Shown in pieces: positions 39,501 to 52,168 of a stretch of DNA of 64,000 bases. Under the pieces are notes generated by a model that was given only the letters and a program-made list of their open reading frames with translations, had not been told where the DNA came from and did not search any database. The position numbers were made by a program, and so were the translations under genes. The stretch covers positions 24,701,492 to 24,765,491 of the forward strand of contig NC_092183.1 in assembly GCF_043641665.1 (NCBI RefSeq). The letters are read 5' to 3'. How positions within the stretch are numbered: the stretch's first letter is position 1; each line of letters opens with the position of its first letter. The DNA comes from Enoplosus armatus. Its lineage: Eukaryota > Chordata > Actinopteri > Centrarchiformes > Enoplosidae.

Positions 39501-40465
39501 TGGAATGTCTATAGAATTCTAAAATGACATCAGAATTCTAGAATGTCATCAGAATTCTAGAATGACCTCAGAATTCTAGAATGTTGACAAAATTCTAGAA
39601 TGTCGACAGAATTCTAAAATGACCTCAGAATTCCAGAATGTCATCAGAATTCTAGAATGACCTCAGAATTCTAGAATGTTGACAAAATTCTAGAATGTTG
39701 ACAGAATTCTAAAATGACCTCAGAATTCCATAATGTCATCAGAATTCTAGAATGACCTTAGAATTCTAGAACAAAATCAGAATTCTGGAATGTCGATAGA
39801 ATTCTAAAATGACCTCAGAATTCTAGAAAGTCATCAGAATTCTAGAATGACCTCAGAATTCTAGAACAACATCAGAATTCTGGAATGTCGTAAGAATTCT
39901 AGAATGACATCAGAATTCTAGAACAAAGACAAAATTCTAGAATGTCATCAGAATTCTAGAATGACATCAGAATTCTAGAACAGCGTCAGAATTCTGGAAC
40001 GTCGATAGAATTCTAAAATGACCTCAGAATTCTAGAAAGTCATCAGAATTCTAGAATGACCTCAGAATTCTAGAACAACATCAGAATTCTGGAATGTCGT
40101 AAGAATTCTAGAATGACATCAGAATTCTAGAACAAAGACAAAATTCTAGAATGTCATCAGAATTCTAGAATGACATCAGAATTCTAGAACAGCGTCAGAA
40201 TTCTGGAACGTCGATAGAATTCTAAAATGACCTCAGAATTCTAGAATGACATCAGAATTCTAGAACAAAGCCAAAATTCTAGAATGTCGAAATAATTCTG
40301 TAATGACATCAGAATTCTAGAATGTCATCAGAATTCTAGAACAACATCAGAATTCTGGAATGTCGATAGAATTCTGGATATTCGATAAAATTCTAAAATG
40401 ACATCAGAATTCTAGAATGTCATCAGAATTCCAGAATGACATCAGCATTCTGGAATGTCGACAGA
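36541..40465. repeat. 4-kb duplication, left member
   Basis: Matches 40715-44185 in the order of rare variants: GAGATCAGAG (36587 and 40761), ATTCGGGAAT (36842 and 41111), TTGACAGATATCTGG (37442 and 41711), ATTCTGGATA (40371 and 44089). Over the best-aligned part the offset is 4,269 bp, which is 225 monomers minus 6 bp. This member lacks 95 bp near 36775 and has two 323-bp units and two 209-bp units where the right member has one of each. Confidence 0.83.
39787..40204. repeat. 209-bp higher-order repeat, two tandem copies
   Basis: GGAAYGTCGATAG starts at 39787, 39996 and 40205. The two full 209-bp units (11 monomers) share GAAAGTCATCAG and ACAAAGACAAAATTC. The matching place in the right 4-kb member has a single unit (43714 to 43922). 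Confidence 0.88.
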
Positions 40466-40714
40466 ATTCTAAAATGACCTCAGAATTCCAGAATGTCATC
40501 AGAATTCTAGAATGACCTCAGAATTCTAGGATGTCATCAGAATTCTAGAACAACATCAGAATTCTGGAATGTCGATAGAATTCTGGAATTTCGATAAAAT
40601 TCTAGGATGACATCAGAATTGTAGAATGTTGACAGAATTGTAGAATGTCATCAGAATTCTAGAATGTCGACAGAATCCTAAAATGACCTCAGAATTCTAG
40701 AATGTCATCAGAAT

Positions 40715-43700
40715 TCTAGAATGACCTCAGAATTCTAGAATGTCGACAGAACTCTACAATGAGATCAGAGTTGTAGAATGTTGACAGAATTGTAGAACAG
40801 CGTCATAATTCTAGAATGTTGACAGATATCTAGAATGACATCAGAGTGTAGAACAGAGTCAGAATCCTAGAATGACATCCGAATTCTAGGACAGCATTAG
40901 AATCCTAAAACAGCGTCAGAATTATAGAATGACCTCAGAATTCTAGAATGTCATTAGAATTCTAAAATGACATCAGAATTCTAGAATGTCATCAGAATTC
41001 CAGTATGACATAAGAATTCTAGAATGACCTCAGAATTCTAGAATGTGGAAAGAATTCTAAAATGACCTCAGAATTCTAGAATATCATCAGAATTCTAGAA
41101 CGACATCAGAATTCGGGAATGTCGAAAGAATTCTAGAATGACATCAGAATTCTGTAACAAAGTCAAAATTCTAGAATGTCAACATAATTCTAGAATGACA
41201 TCAGAATTCTAGAACAGCGTCAGAATTCTAGAATGTTGACAGAATTCTAGAATGACCTCAGAATTCTAGAATGTCATCAGAATTCTAGAATGACATAAGA
41301 ATTCTAGAATGACCTCGGAATTCTAGAATGTTGACAAAATTCTAGAATGTCGACAGAATTCTAAAATGACCTCAGAATTCCAGAATGTCATCAGAACTCT
41401 AGAATGACCTCAGAATTCTAGAATGTCATCAGAATTCTAGAATATCATCAGAATTCTAGGATGACATGAGAATTCTAAAATGACCTCAGAATTCTAGAAT
41501 GTTGACAAAATTCTAGAATGTCGACAGAATTCTAAAATGACCTCAGAATTCTAGAATGTCATCATAATTCTAGAATGACATCAGAATTCTAGAACAACAT
41601 CAGAATTCTGGAATGTCGATAGAATTCTGGAATGTCGACAGAATTCTAGAATGACATCAGAGTTGTAGAATGTTGACAGAATTGTAGAACAGCGTCATAA
41701 TTCTAGAATGTTGACAGATATCTGGAATGACATCAGAGTGTAGAACAGAGTCAGAATCCTAGAATGACATCCGAATTCTAGGACAGCGTTAGAATCCTAA
41801 AACAGCGTCAGAATTCTAGAATGACCTCAGAATTCTAGAATATCATCAGAATTCTAGGATGACATGAGAATTCTAGAATGACCTCAGAATTCTAGAATGT
41901 TGACAAAATTCTAGAATGTCGACAGAATTCTAAAATGACCTCAGAATTCTAGAACAACGTCAGAATTCTGGAATGTCGTAAGAATTCTAGAATGACATCA
42001 GAATTCTAGAACAAAGCCAAAATTCTAGAATGTCATCAGAATTCTAGAATGACATCAGAATTCTAGAAAAGCGTCAGAATTCTAGAACGTTGACAGAATT
42101 CTAGAATGACCTCAGAATTCTAGAATGTCATCAGAATTCTAGGATGATATGAGAATTCTAGAATGACCTCAGAATACTAGAATGTTGACAAAATTCTAGA
42201 ATGTCGACAGAATTCTAAAATGACCTCAGAATTCCAGAATGTCATCAGAATTCTAGAATGACCTCAGAATTCTAGAACAACATCAGAATTCTGGAATGTC
42301 GATAGAATTCTGGAATTTCGATAAAATTCTAGGATGACATCAGAATTGTAGAATGTTGACAGAATTCTAGAATGTCATCAGAATTCTAGAATGTCGACAG
42401 AATTCTAAAATGACCTCAGAATACTAGAATGTCATCAGAATTCCAGAATGACATAAGAATTCTAGAATGACCTCAGAATTCTAGAATGTGGACAGAATTC
42501 TAAAATGACCTCAGAATTCTAGAATGTCATCAGAATTCTAGAATGACATCGGAATTCAGAACAACATCAGAATTCTGGAATGTCGTAAGAATTCTAGAAT
42601 GACATCAGAATTCTAGAACAAAGCCAAAATTCTAGAATGTCATCAGAATTCTAGAATGACCTCAGAATTCTAGAATGTGGACAGAATTCTAAAATGACCT
42701 CAGAATTCTAGAATGTCATCAGAATTCTAGAACGACATCAGAATTCTGGAATGTCGAAAGAATTCTAGAATGACATCAGAATTCTGGAACAAAGTCAAAA
42801 TTCTAGAATGTCAACATAATTCTAGAATGACATCAGAATTCTAGAACAGCGTCAGAATTCTAGAATGTTGACAGAATTCTAGAATGACATAAGAATTCGA
42901 GAATGACCTCAGAATTCTAGAATGTCATCAGAATTCTAGAACAACATCGGAATTCTGGAATGTCGATAGAATTCTGGAATGTCGATAGAATTCTAGAATG
43001 ACATCAGAATTGTAGAATGTTGACAGAATTCTAGAATGTCATCAGAATTCTAGAATGTCATCCGAATTCTAGAATGACATCAGAATTCTAGAATGACCTC
43101 AGAATTCTAGAACATCAGAATTCTGGAATGTCGAAAGAATTCTGGAATGTCGATAGAATTCTAGAATGACATCAGAATTCTGGAACAAAGTCAAAATTCT
43201 AGAATGTCAACATAATTCTCGAATGACATCAGAATTCTAGAACAGCGTCAGAATTCTAGAATGTTGACAGAATTCTAGAATGACATAAGAATTCGAGAAT
43301 GACCTCAGAATTCTAGAATGTTGACAAAATTCTAGAATGACCTCAGAATTCTATAACAAAATCAGAATTCTGGAATGTCTATAGAACTCTAAAATGACAT
43401 CAGAATTCTAGAATGTCATCAGAATTCTAGAATGACCTCAGAATTCTAGAATATCATCAGAATTCTAGGATGACATGAGAATTCTAGAATGACCTCAGAA
43501 TTCTAGAATGTTGACAAAATTCTAGAATGTCGACAGAATTCTAAAATGACCTCAGAATTCCAGAATGTCATCAGAATTCTAGAATGACCTCAGAATTCTA
43601 GAATGTTGACAAAATTCTAGAATGTTGACAGAATTCTAAAATGACCTCAGAATTCCAAAATGTCATCAGAATTCTAGAATGACCTTAGAATTCTAGAACA

Positions 43701-44185
43701 AAATCAGAATTCTGGAATGTCGATAGAATTCTAAAATGACCTCCGAATTCTAGAAAGTCATCAGAATTCTAGAATGACCTCAGAATTCTAGAACAACATC
43801 AGAATTCTGGAATGTCGTAAGAATTCTAGAATGACATCAGAATTCTAGAACAAAGACAAAATTCTAGAATGTCATCAGAATTCTAGAATGACATCAGAAT
43901 TCTAGAACAGCGTCAGAATTCTGGAACGTCGATAGAATTCTAAAATGACCTCAGAATTCTAGAATGACATCAGAATTCTAGAACAAAGCCAAAATTCTAG
44001 AATGTCGAAATAATTCTGTAATGACATCAGAATTCTAGAATGTCATCAGAATTCTAGAACAACATCAGAATTCTGGAATGTCGATAGAATTCTGGATATT
44101 CGATAAAATTCTAAAATGACATCAGAATTCTAGAATGTCATCAGAATTCCAGAATGACATCAGCATTCTGGAATGTCGAAAGAAT
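40715..44185. repeat. 4-kb duplication, right member
   Basis: Partner of 36541-40465, with single 323- and 209-bp units where the left member has pairs. The satellite just beyond it (44281-44497) matches the spacer between the two members (40525-40742), so the duplicated unit includes that spacer and the arrangement is a tandem duplication. Confidence 0.82.
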
Positions 44186-44789
44186 TCTAGAATGACATCA
44201 GAATTCTAGAACAGCGTCAGAATTCTAGAATGTTGACAAAATTGTAGAATGTCGACAGAATTCTAAAATGACCTCAGAATTCTAGGATGTCATCAGAATT
44301 CTAGAACAACATCAGAATTCTGGAATGTCGATAGAATTCTGGAATTTCGATAAAATTCTAGGATGACATCAGAATTGTAGAATGTTGACAGAATTGTAGA
44401 ATGTCATCAGAATTCTAGAATGTCGACAGAATCCTAAAATGACCTCAGAATTCTAGAATGTCATCAGAATTCTAGAATGACCTCAGAATTCTAGAATGTT
44501 GAGAAAATTCTAGAATGTCGACAGAATTCTAGAATGATATCAGAATTCTAGAACAGCGTCAGAATTCTAGAATTTTGACAGAATTCTATAATGACAACAG
44601 AATTCTAGAACAGCGTCAGAATTCTAGAATGTTGACAGAATTCTAGAATGACCTCAGAATTCTAGAATGTCGACAGAATTCTAAAATGACCTCAGAATTC
44701 TAAAATGTCATCAGAATTCTAAAATGACATCAGAATTCTAGAATGTCATCAGAATTCTAGAATGACATCAGAATTCTAGAACAGCGTCA

Positions 44790-45620
44790 GAATTCTAGAA
44801 TGTTGACAGAATTCTAGAATGACCTCAGAATTCTAGAATGTCGACAGAATTCTAAAATGACCTCAGATTTCTAGAACATCAGAATTCTGGAATGTCGAAA
44901 GAATTCTAGAATGTCATCAGAATTCTAGAATGACATAAGAATTCTAGAATGACCTCAGAATTCTAGAATTTTGACAAAATTCTAGAATGTCGATAGAATT
45001 CTAAAATAACCTCAGAATTCCAGAATGTCATCAGAATTCTGGAATGTCGATAGAATTCTAGAATGTCGATAGAATTCTAGAATGACATCAGAATTGTAGA
45101 ATGTTGACAGAATTCTAGAATGTCATCAGAATTCTGGAATGTCTATAGAATTCTGGAATGTCGAAAGAATTCTAGAATGACATCAGAATTCTAGAACAGC
45201 GTCAGAATTCTTGAATGTTGACAGAATTCTAGAATGACCTAAGAATTCTAGAATGTTGACAAAATTATAGAATGTCATCAGAATTCTGGAATGTCGACAG
45301 AATTCTAAAATGACCTCAGAATTCTAGAATTTCATCAGAATTCTAGAATGACATCAGAATTCTAGAATGACCCCAGGATTCTAGAACAACATCAGAATTC
45401 TGGAATGTCGTAAGAATTCTAGAATGACATCAGAATTCTAGAACAAAGCCAAAATTCTAGAATGTCATCAGAATTCTAGAATGACATCAGAATTCTAGAA
45501 CAGCGTCAGAATTCTAGAATATCGACAGAATTCTAAAATGACCTCAGAATTCCAGAATGTCATCAGAATTCTAGAATGACCTCAGAATTCTAGAACAAAA
45601 TCAGAATTCTGGAACGTCGA
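44790..45620. repeat. Long-range duplicate of 330-1170
   Basis: The two segments stay in register at an offset of 44,452 bp: TCAGATTTCTAGAACATC (411 and 44863), AAAATAACCTCAG (551 and 45003) and GACCCCAGGATTC (917 and 45369). The match ends soon after GGAACGTCGA. The edges are approximate. Confidence 0.85.
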
Positions 45621-48480
45621 CAGAATTCTAGAATGACCACAGAATTCTAGAACAAAATCAGAATTCTGGAATGTCGATAGAATTCTAAAATGACCTCAGA
45701 ATTCTAGAATGTCATCAGAATTCTAGAATGTCATCAGAATTCTAGAACAACATCAGAATTCTGGAATGTCGAAAGAATTCTAGAATGACCTCAGAATTCT
45801 AGAATGTTGAGAAAATTCTAGAATGTCGACATAATTCTGGAATGACATCATGTCGACAGAATTCTAAAATGACCTCAGAATTCTAGAATGTCATCAGAAT
45901 TCGAGACTGACATCAGAATTCTAGAATGACCTCAGAATTCTAGAATGTTGATAAAATTCTAGAATGTCGACAGAATTCTGAAATGACCTCAGAATTCCAG
46001 AATGTCATCAGAATTCTAGAATGACCTCAGAATTCTAGAACAAAATCAGAATTCTGGAATGTCGATAGAATTCTAAAATGACCTCAGAATTCTAGAATGT
46101 CATCAGAATTCTGGAATGTCGTAAGAATTCTAGAATGACATCAGAATTCTAGAACAAAGCCAAAATTCTAGAATGTCATCAGAATTCTAGAATGACATAA
46201 GAATTCTGGAATGACCTCAGAATTCTAGGATGTTGACAAAATTCTAGAATGTCGACAGAATTCTAAAATGACATCAGAATTCTAGAATGTCATCAGAATT
46301 CCAGAATGACATAAGAATTCTAAAATGACCTCAGAATTCTAGAACATCAGAATTCTGGAATGACATCAGAATTCTAGAATGTCATCAGACTTCTAGAACA
46401 ACATCAGAATTCTGGAATGTCAATGGAATTCTGGAATGTCGATAGAATTCTAGAACGACATCAGAATTCTAGAACAAAGCCAAAATTCTAGAATGTCATC
46501 AGAATTCTAGAATGACATATGAATTCTAGAATGACCTCAGAATTCTAGGATGTTGACAAAATTCTAGAATGTCGACAGAATTCTAAAATGATCTCAGAAT
46601 TCTAGAATGTCATCAGAATTCTAGAATGACATCAGAATTCTGGAATGTCGATAGAATTCTGGAATGTCGATAGAATTCTAGAATGACATCAGTATTCTAG
46701 AATGTCGACAGAATTCTAAAACAAACCTCAGAATTCTAGAATGTCATCAGAATTCTAGAACAACATCAGAATTCTGGAATGTCGATAGAATTCTGGAATG
46801 TCGATAGAATTCTAGAATGACAGCAGAATTGTAGAATGTTGACAGAATTCTAGAATGTCATCAGAATTCTAAAATGACATCAGAATTCTAGAATGACATC
46901 AGAATTCCAGAACAAAGCCAAAATTCTAGAAGGTCGACATAATTCTAGAGTGACAACAGGATTCTAGAACAGCGTCAGAATTCTAGAATTTTGACAGAAT
47001 TCTATAATGACCTCAGAATTCTAGAATGTTGACGAAATTCTAGAATGTCGACAGCATTCTAGAATGACATCAGAATTCTAGAACAGCGTCAGAATTCTAG
47101 AATGTTGACAGAATTCTAGAATGATCTCAGAATTCTAGAATGTCGACAGAACTCTAGAATGACATAAGAATTCTAGAATGACCTCAGAATTCTAGAACAA
47201 CATCAGAATTCTGGAATGTCGAATGAATTCTAGAATGACATCAGAATTCTGGAACAAAGTCAAAATTCTAGAATGTCAACATAATTCTAGAATGACATCA
47301 GAATTCTAGAACAGCGTCAGAATTCTAGAATGTTGACAGATTCTAGAATGACCTCAGAATTCTACAATGTCATCAGAATTCTAGAATGACCTCAGAATTC
47401 TAGAACAAAATCAGAATTCTGGAATGTCGATAGACTTCTAAAATGACCTCAGAATTCTAGAATGTTGACAAAATTCTAGAATGTCGACAGAATTCTAGAA
47501 TGACATCAGAATTCTAGAACAGCGTCAGAATTCTAGAATGTTGACAGAATTCTAGAATGACCTCAGAATTCTAGAATGTCGACAGAATTCTAGAATGACA
47601 TCAGAATTCTGGAACAAAATCAAAATTCTAGAATGTCGACATAATTCTAGAATGACATCAGAATTCTAGAACAGCGTCTGAATTCTAGAATGTTGATAGA
47701 ATTCTAAAATGACCTCAGAATTCTATAATGTCATCAGAATTCGAGAATGACATCAGAATTCTAGAATGACCTCAGAATTCTAGAACAACATCAGAATTCT
47801 GGAATGTCGAAAGAATTCTAGAATGACATCAGAATTCTAGAATGTTGACAAAATTCTAGAATGTCGATAGAATTCTAAAATGACCTCAGAATTCCAGAAT
47901 GTCATCAGAATTCTAGAATGACCTCAGAATTCTAGAACAAAATCAGAATTCTGGAATGTCAATAGAATTCTAAAATGACCTCAGAATTCTAGAATGTCAT
48001 CAGAATTCTAGAATGTCATCAGAATTCTAGAATGACCTCAGAATTCAAGAACAACATCAGAATTCTGGAATGTCGAAAGAATTCTAGAATGCCATCAGAA
48101 TTGTAGAATGTTGACAGATTTCTAGAATGTCATCAGAATTCTAGAATGTCGACAGAACTCTAAAATGACCTCAGAATTCTAGAACATCAGAATTCTGGAA
48201 TGTCGAAAGAATTCTAGAATGACATAAGAATTCTGGAATGACCTCAGAATTCTAGGATGTTGACAAAATTCTAGAATGTCGACAGAATTCTAAAATGACA
48301 TCAGAATTCTAGAATATCATCAGAATTCCAGAATGACATAAGAATTCTAGAATGACCTCAGAATTCTAGAATGTTGACAAAATTCTAGAATGTCGAAAGA
48401 ATTCTGAAATGACCTCAGAATTCCAGAATGTCATCAGATTTCTAGAATGACCTCAGAATTCTAGAACAAAATCAGAATTC

Positions 48481-51400
48481 TGGAATGTCGAAAGAATTCT
48501 AGAATGACATCAGACTTCTAGAACAAAGCCAAAATTCTAGAATGTCGACATAATTCTGGAATGACATCAGAATTCTAGAATGTCATCAGACTTCTAGAAC
48601 AACATCAGAATTCTGGAATGTCAATGGAATTCTGGAATGTCAATAGAATTCTACAATGACATCAGAATTGTAGAATGTTGACAGAATTCTAGAATGTCAT
48701 CAGAATTCTAGAATGTCGACAGAATTCTAAAATGACCTCAGAATTCTAGAACATCAGAATTCTGGAATGTCGAAAGAATTCTAGAATGACATCAGAATTC
48801 TTGAACAGCGTCAGAATTCTAGAATTTTGACAGAATTCTATAACAACATCAGAATTCTGGAATATCGATAGAATTCTGGAATTTCGATAAAATTCTAGAA
48901 TGACATCAGAATTGTAGAATGTTGACAGAGTTGTGGAATGTCATCAGAATTCTAGAATGTCGACAGAATTCTGGAATGACATCAGAATTCCAGAACAAAG
49001 CCAAAATTCTAGAATGTCGACAGAATTCTAGAATGACAACAGAATTCTAGAAAAGTGTCAGAACTCTAGAATTTTGACAGAATTCTATAATGACCTCAGA
49101 ATTCTAGAATGTCATCAGACTTCTAGAACAACATCAGAATTCTGGATTGTCAATGGAATTCTGGAATGTCGATAGAATTCTAGAATGACATCAGAATTGT
49201 AGAATGTTGACAGAATTCTAGAATGTCATCAGAATTCTAGAATGTCGACAGAATTCTAAAATGACCTCAGAATTCTAGAACATCAGAATTCTGGAATGTC
49301 GAAAGAATTCTAGAATGACATCAGAATTCTAGAACAGCGTCAGAATTCTAGAATTTTGACAGAATTCTATAATGACCTCAGAATTCTGGAATGTCGACAG
49401 AATTCTAGAATGACATAAGAATTCTAGAACAACATCAGAATTCCGGAATGTCGATAAAATTCTGGAATGTCGATAGAATTCTAGAATGACATCAGAATTC
49501 TAGAACAGCGTCAGAATTCTAGAATGTTGACAGAATTCTAGAATGACCTCAGAATCCTAGAACAGCGTCAGAATTCTAGAATGTTGACAGAATTCTAGAT
49601 TGACCTCAGAATTCTAGAATGTCATCAGAATTCTAGAATGACATAAGAATTCTAGAATGACCTCAGAATTCTAGAATGTTGACAAAATTCTAGGATGTCG
49701 AAAGAATTCTAAAATGACCTCAGAATTCCAGAATGTCATCAGATTTCTAGAATGACCTCAGAATTCTAGAACAAAATCAGAATTCGGGAATGTCAATAGC
49801 GTTCTAAAATGACCTCAGAATTCTAGAATGTCATCAGAATTCTAGAATGACCTCAGAATTCAAAAACAACATCAGAATTCTGGAATGTCGAAAGAATTCT
49901 AGAATGACATCAGACTTCTAGAACAAAGCCAAAATTCTAGAATGTCGACATAATTCTGGAATGACATCAGAATTCTAGAATGTCATCAGACTTCTAGAAC
50001 AACATCAGAATTCTGGAATGTCAATGGAATTCTGGAATGTCGATAGAATTCTACAATGACATCAGAATTGTAGAATGTTGACAGAATTCTAGAATGTCAT
50101 CAGAATTCTAGAATGTCGACAGAATTCTAAAATGACCTCAGAATTCTAGAACATCAGAATTCTGGAATGTCGAAAGAATTCTAGAATGACATCAGAATTC
50201 TTGAACAGCGTCAGAATTCTAGAAATTTGATAGAATTCTATAACAACATCAGAATTCTGGAATATCGATAGAATTCTGGAATTTCGATAAAATTCTAGAA
50301 TGACATCAGAATTGTAGAATGTTGACAGAGTTGTGGAATGTCATCAGAATTCTAGAATGTCGACAGAATTCTGGAATGACATCAGAATTCCAGAACAAAG
50401 CCAAAATTCTAGAATGTCGACAGAATTCTAGAATGACAACAGAATTCTAGAACAGTGTCAGAATTCTAGAATTTTGACAGAATTCTATAATGACCTCAGA
50501 ATTCTAGAATGTCATCAGACTTCTAGAACAACATCAGAATTCTGGATTGTCAATGGAATTCTGGAATGTCGATAGAATTCTAGAATGACATCAGAATTGT
50601 AGAATGTTGACAGAATTCTAGAATGTCATCAGAATTCTAGAATGTCGACAGAATTCTAAAATGACCTCAGAATTCTAGAACATCAGAATTCTGGAATGTC
50701 GAAAGAATTCTAGAATGACATCAGAATTCTAGAACAGCGTCAGAATTCTAGAATTTTGACAGAATTCTATAATGACCTCAGAATTCTAGAATGTCGACAG
50801 AATTCTAGAATGACATAAGAATTCTAGAACAACATCAGAATTCCGGAATGTCGATAAAATTCTAGAATGTCGATAGAATTCTAGAATGACATCAGAATTC
50901 TAGAACAGCGTCAGAATTCTAGAATGTTGACAGAATTCTAGAATGACCTCAGAATCCTAGAACAGCGTCAGAATTCTAGAATGTTGACAGAATTCTAGAT
51001 TGACCTCAGAATTCTAGAATGTCATCAGAATTCTAGAATGACATAAGAATTCTAGAATGACCTCAGAATTCTAGAATGTTGACAAAATTCTAGAATGTCG
51101 AAAGAATTCTAAAATGACCTCAGAATTCCAGAATGTCATCAGATTTCTAGAATGACCTCAGAATTCTAGAACAAAATCAGAATTCTGGAATGTCAATAGT
51201 GTTCTAAAATGACCTCAGAATTCTAGAATGTCATCAGAATTCTAGAATGACCTCAGAATTCAAAAACAACATCAGAATTCTGGAATGTCGAAAGAATTCT
51301 AGAATGACATCAGACTTCTAGAACAAAGCCAAAATTCTAGAATGTCGACATAATTCTGGAATGACATCAGAATTCTAGAATGTCATCAGACTTCTAGAAC

Positions 51401-52168
51401 AACATCAGAATTCTGGAATGTCAATGGAATTCTGGAATGTCGATAGAATTCTACAATGACATCAGAATTGTAGAATGTTGACAGAATTCTAGAATGTCAT
51501 CAGAATTCTAGAATGTCGACAGAATTCTAAAATGACCTCAGAATTCTAGAACATCAGAATTCTGGAATGTCGAAAGAATTCTAGAATGACATCAGAATTC
51601 TTGAACAGCGTCAGAATTCTAGAATTTTGACAGAATTCTATAACAACATCAGAATTCTGGAATATCGATAGAATTCTGGAATTTCGATAAAATTCTAGAA
51701 TGACATCAGAATTGTAGAATGTTGACAGAGTTGTGGAATGTCATCAGAATTCTAGAATGTCGACAGAATTCTGGAATGACATCAGAATTCCAGAACAAAG
51801 CCAAAATTCTAGAATGTCGACAGAATTCTAGAATGACAACAGAATTCTAGAACAGTGTCAGAATTCTAGAATTTTGACAGAATTCTATAATGACCTCAGA
51901 ATTCTAGAATGTCATCAGACTTCTAGAACAACATCAGAATTCTGGATTGTCAATGGAATTCTGGAATGTCGATAGAATTCTAGAATGACATCAGAATTGT
52001 AGAATGTTGACAGAATTCTAGAATGTCATCAGAATTCTAGAATGTCGACAGAATTCTAAAATGACCTCAGAATTCTAGAACATCAGAATTCTGGAATGTC
52101 GAAAGAATTCTAGAATGACATCAGAATTCTAGAACAGCGTCAGAATTCTAGAATTTTGACAGAATTCT
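48481..52168. repeat. 1,400-bp higher-order repeat, about 2.6 tandem copies
   Basis: Units start at 48481, 49881 and 51281, and the last stops at about 52168. Markers repeat at exactly 1,400 bp: AATGTCGACATAATTCTGG at 48541, 49941 and 51341, and TAACAACATC at 48841, 50241 and 51641. The length is 74 monomers minus 6 bp, explained by two 16-bp GAACATC monomers per unit. Differences are rare (GAAAAGTGTC in the first, GAACAGTGTC in the others). A single related copy lies at 18130-19431, and a shortened one follows 29325. Confidence 0.94.
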
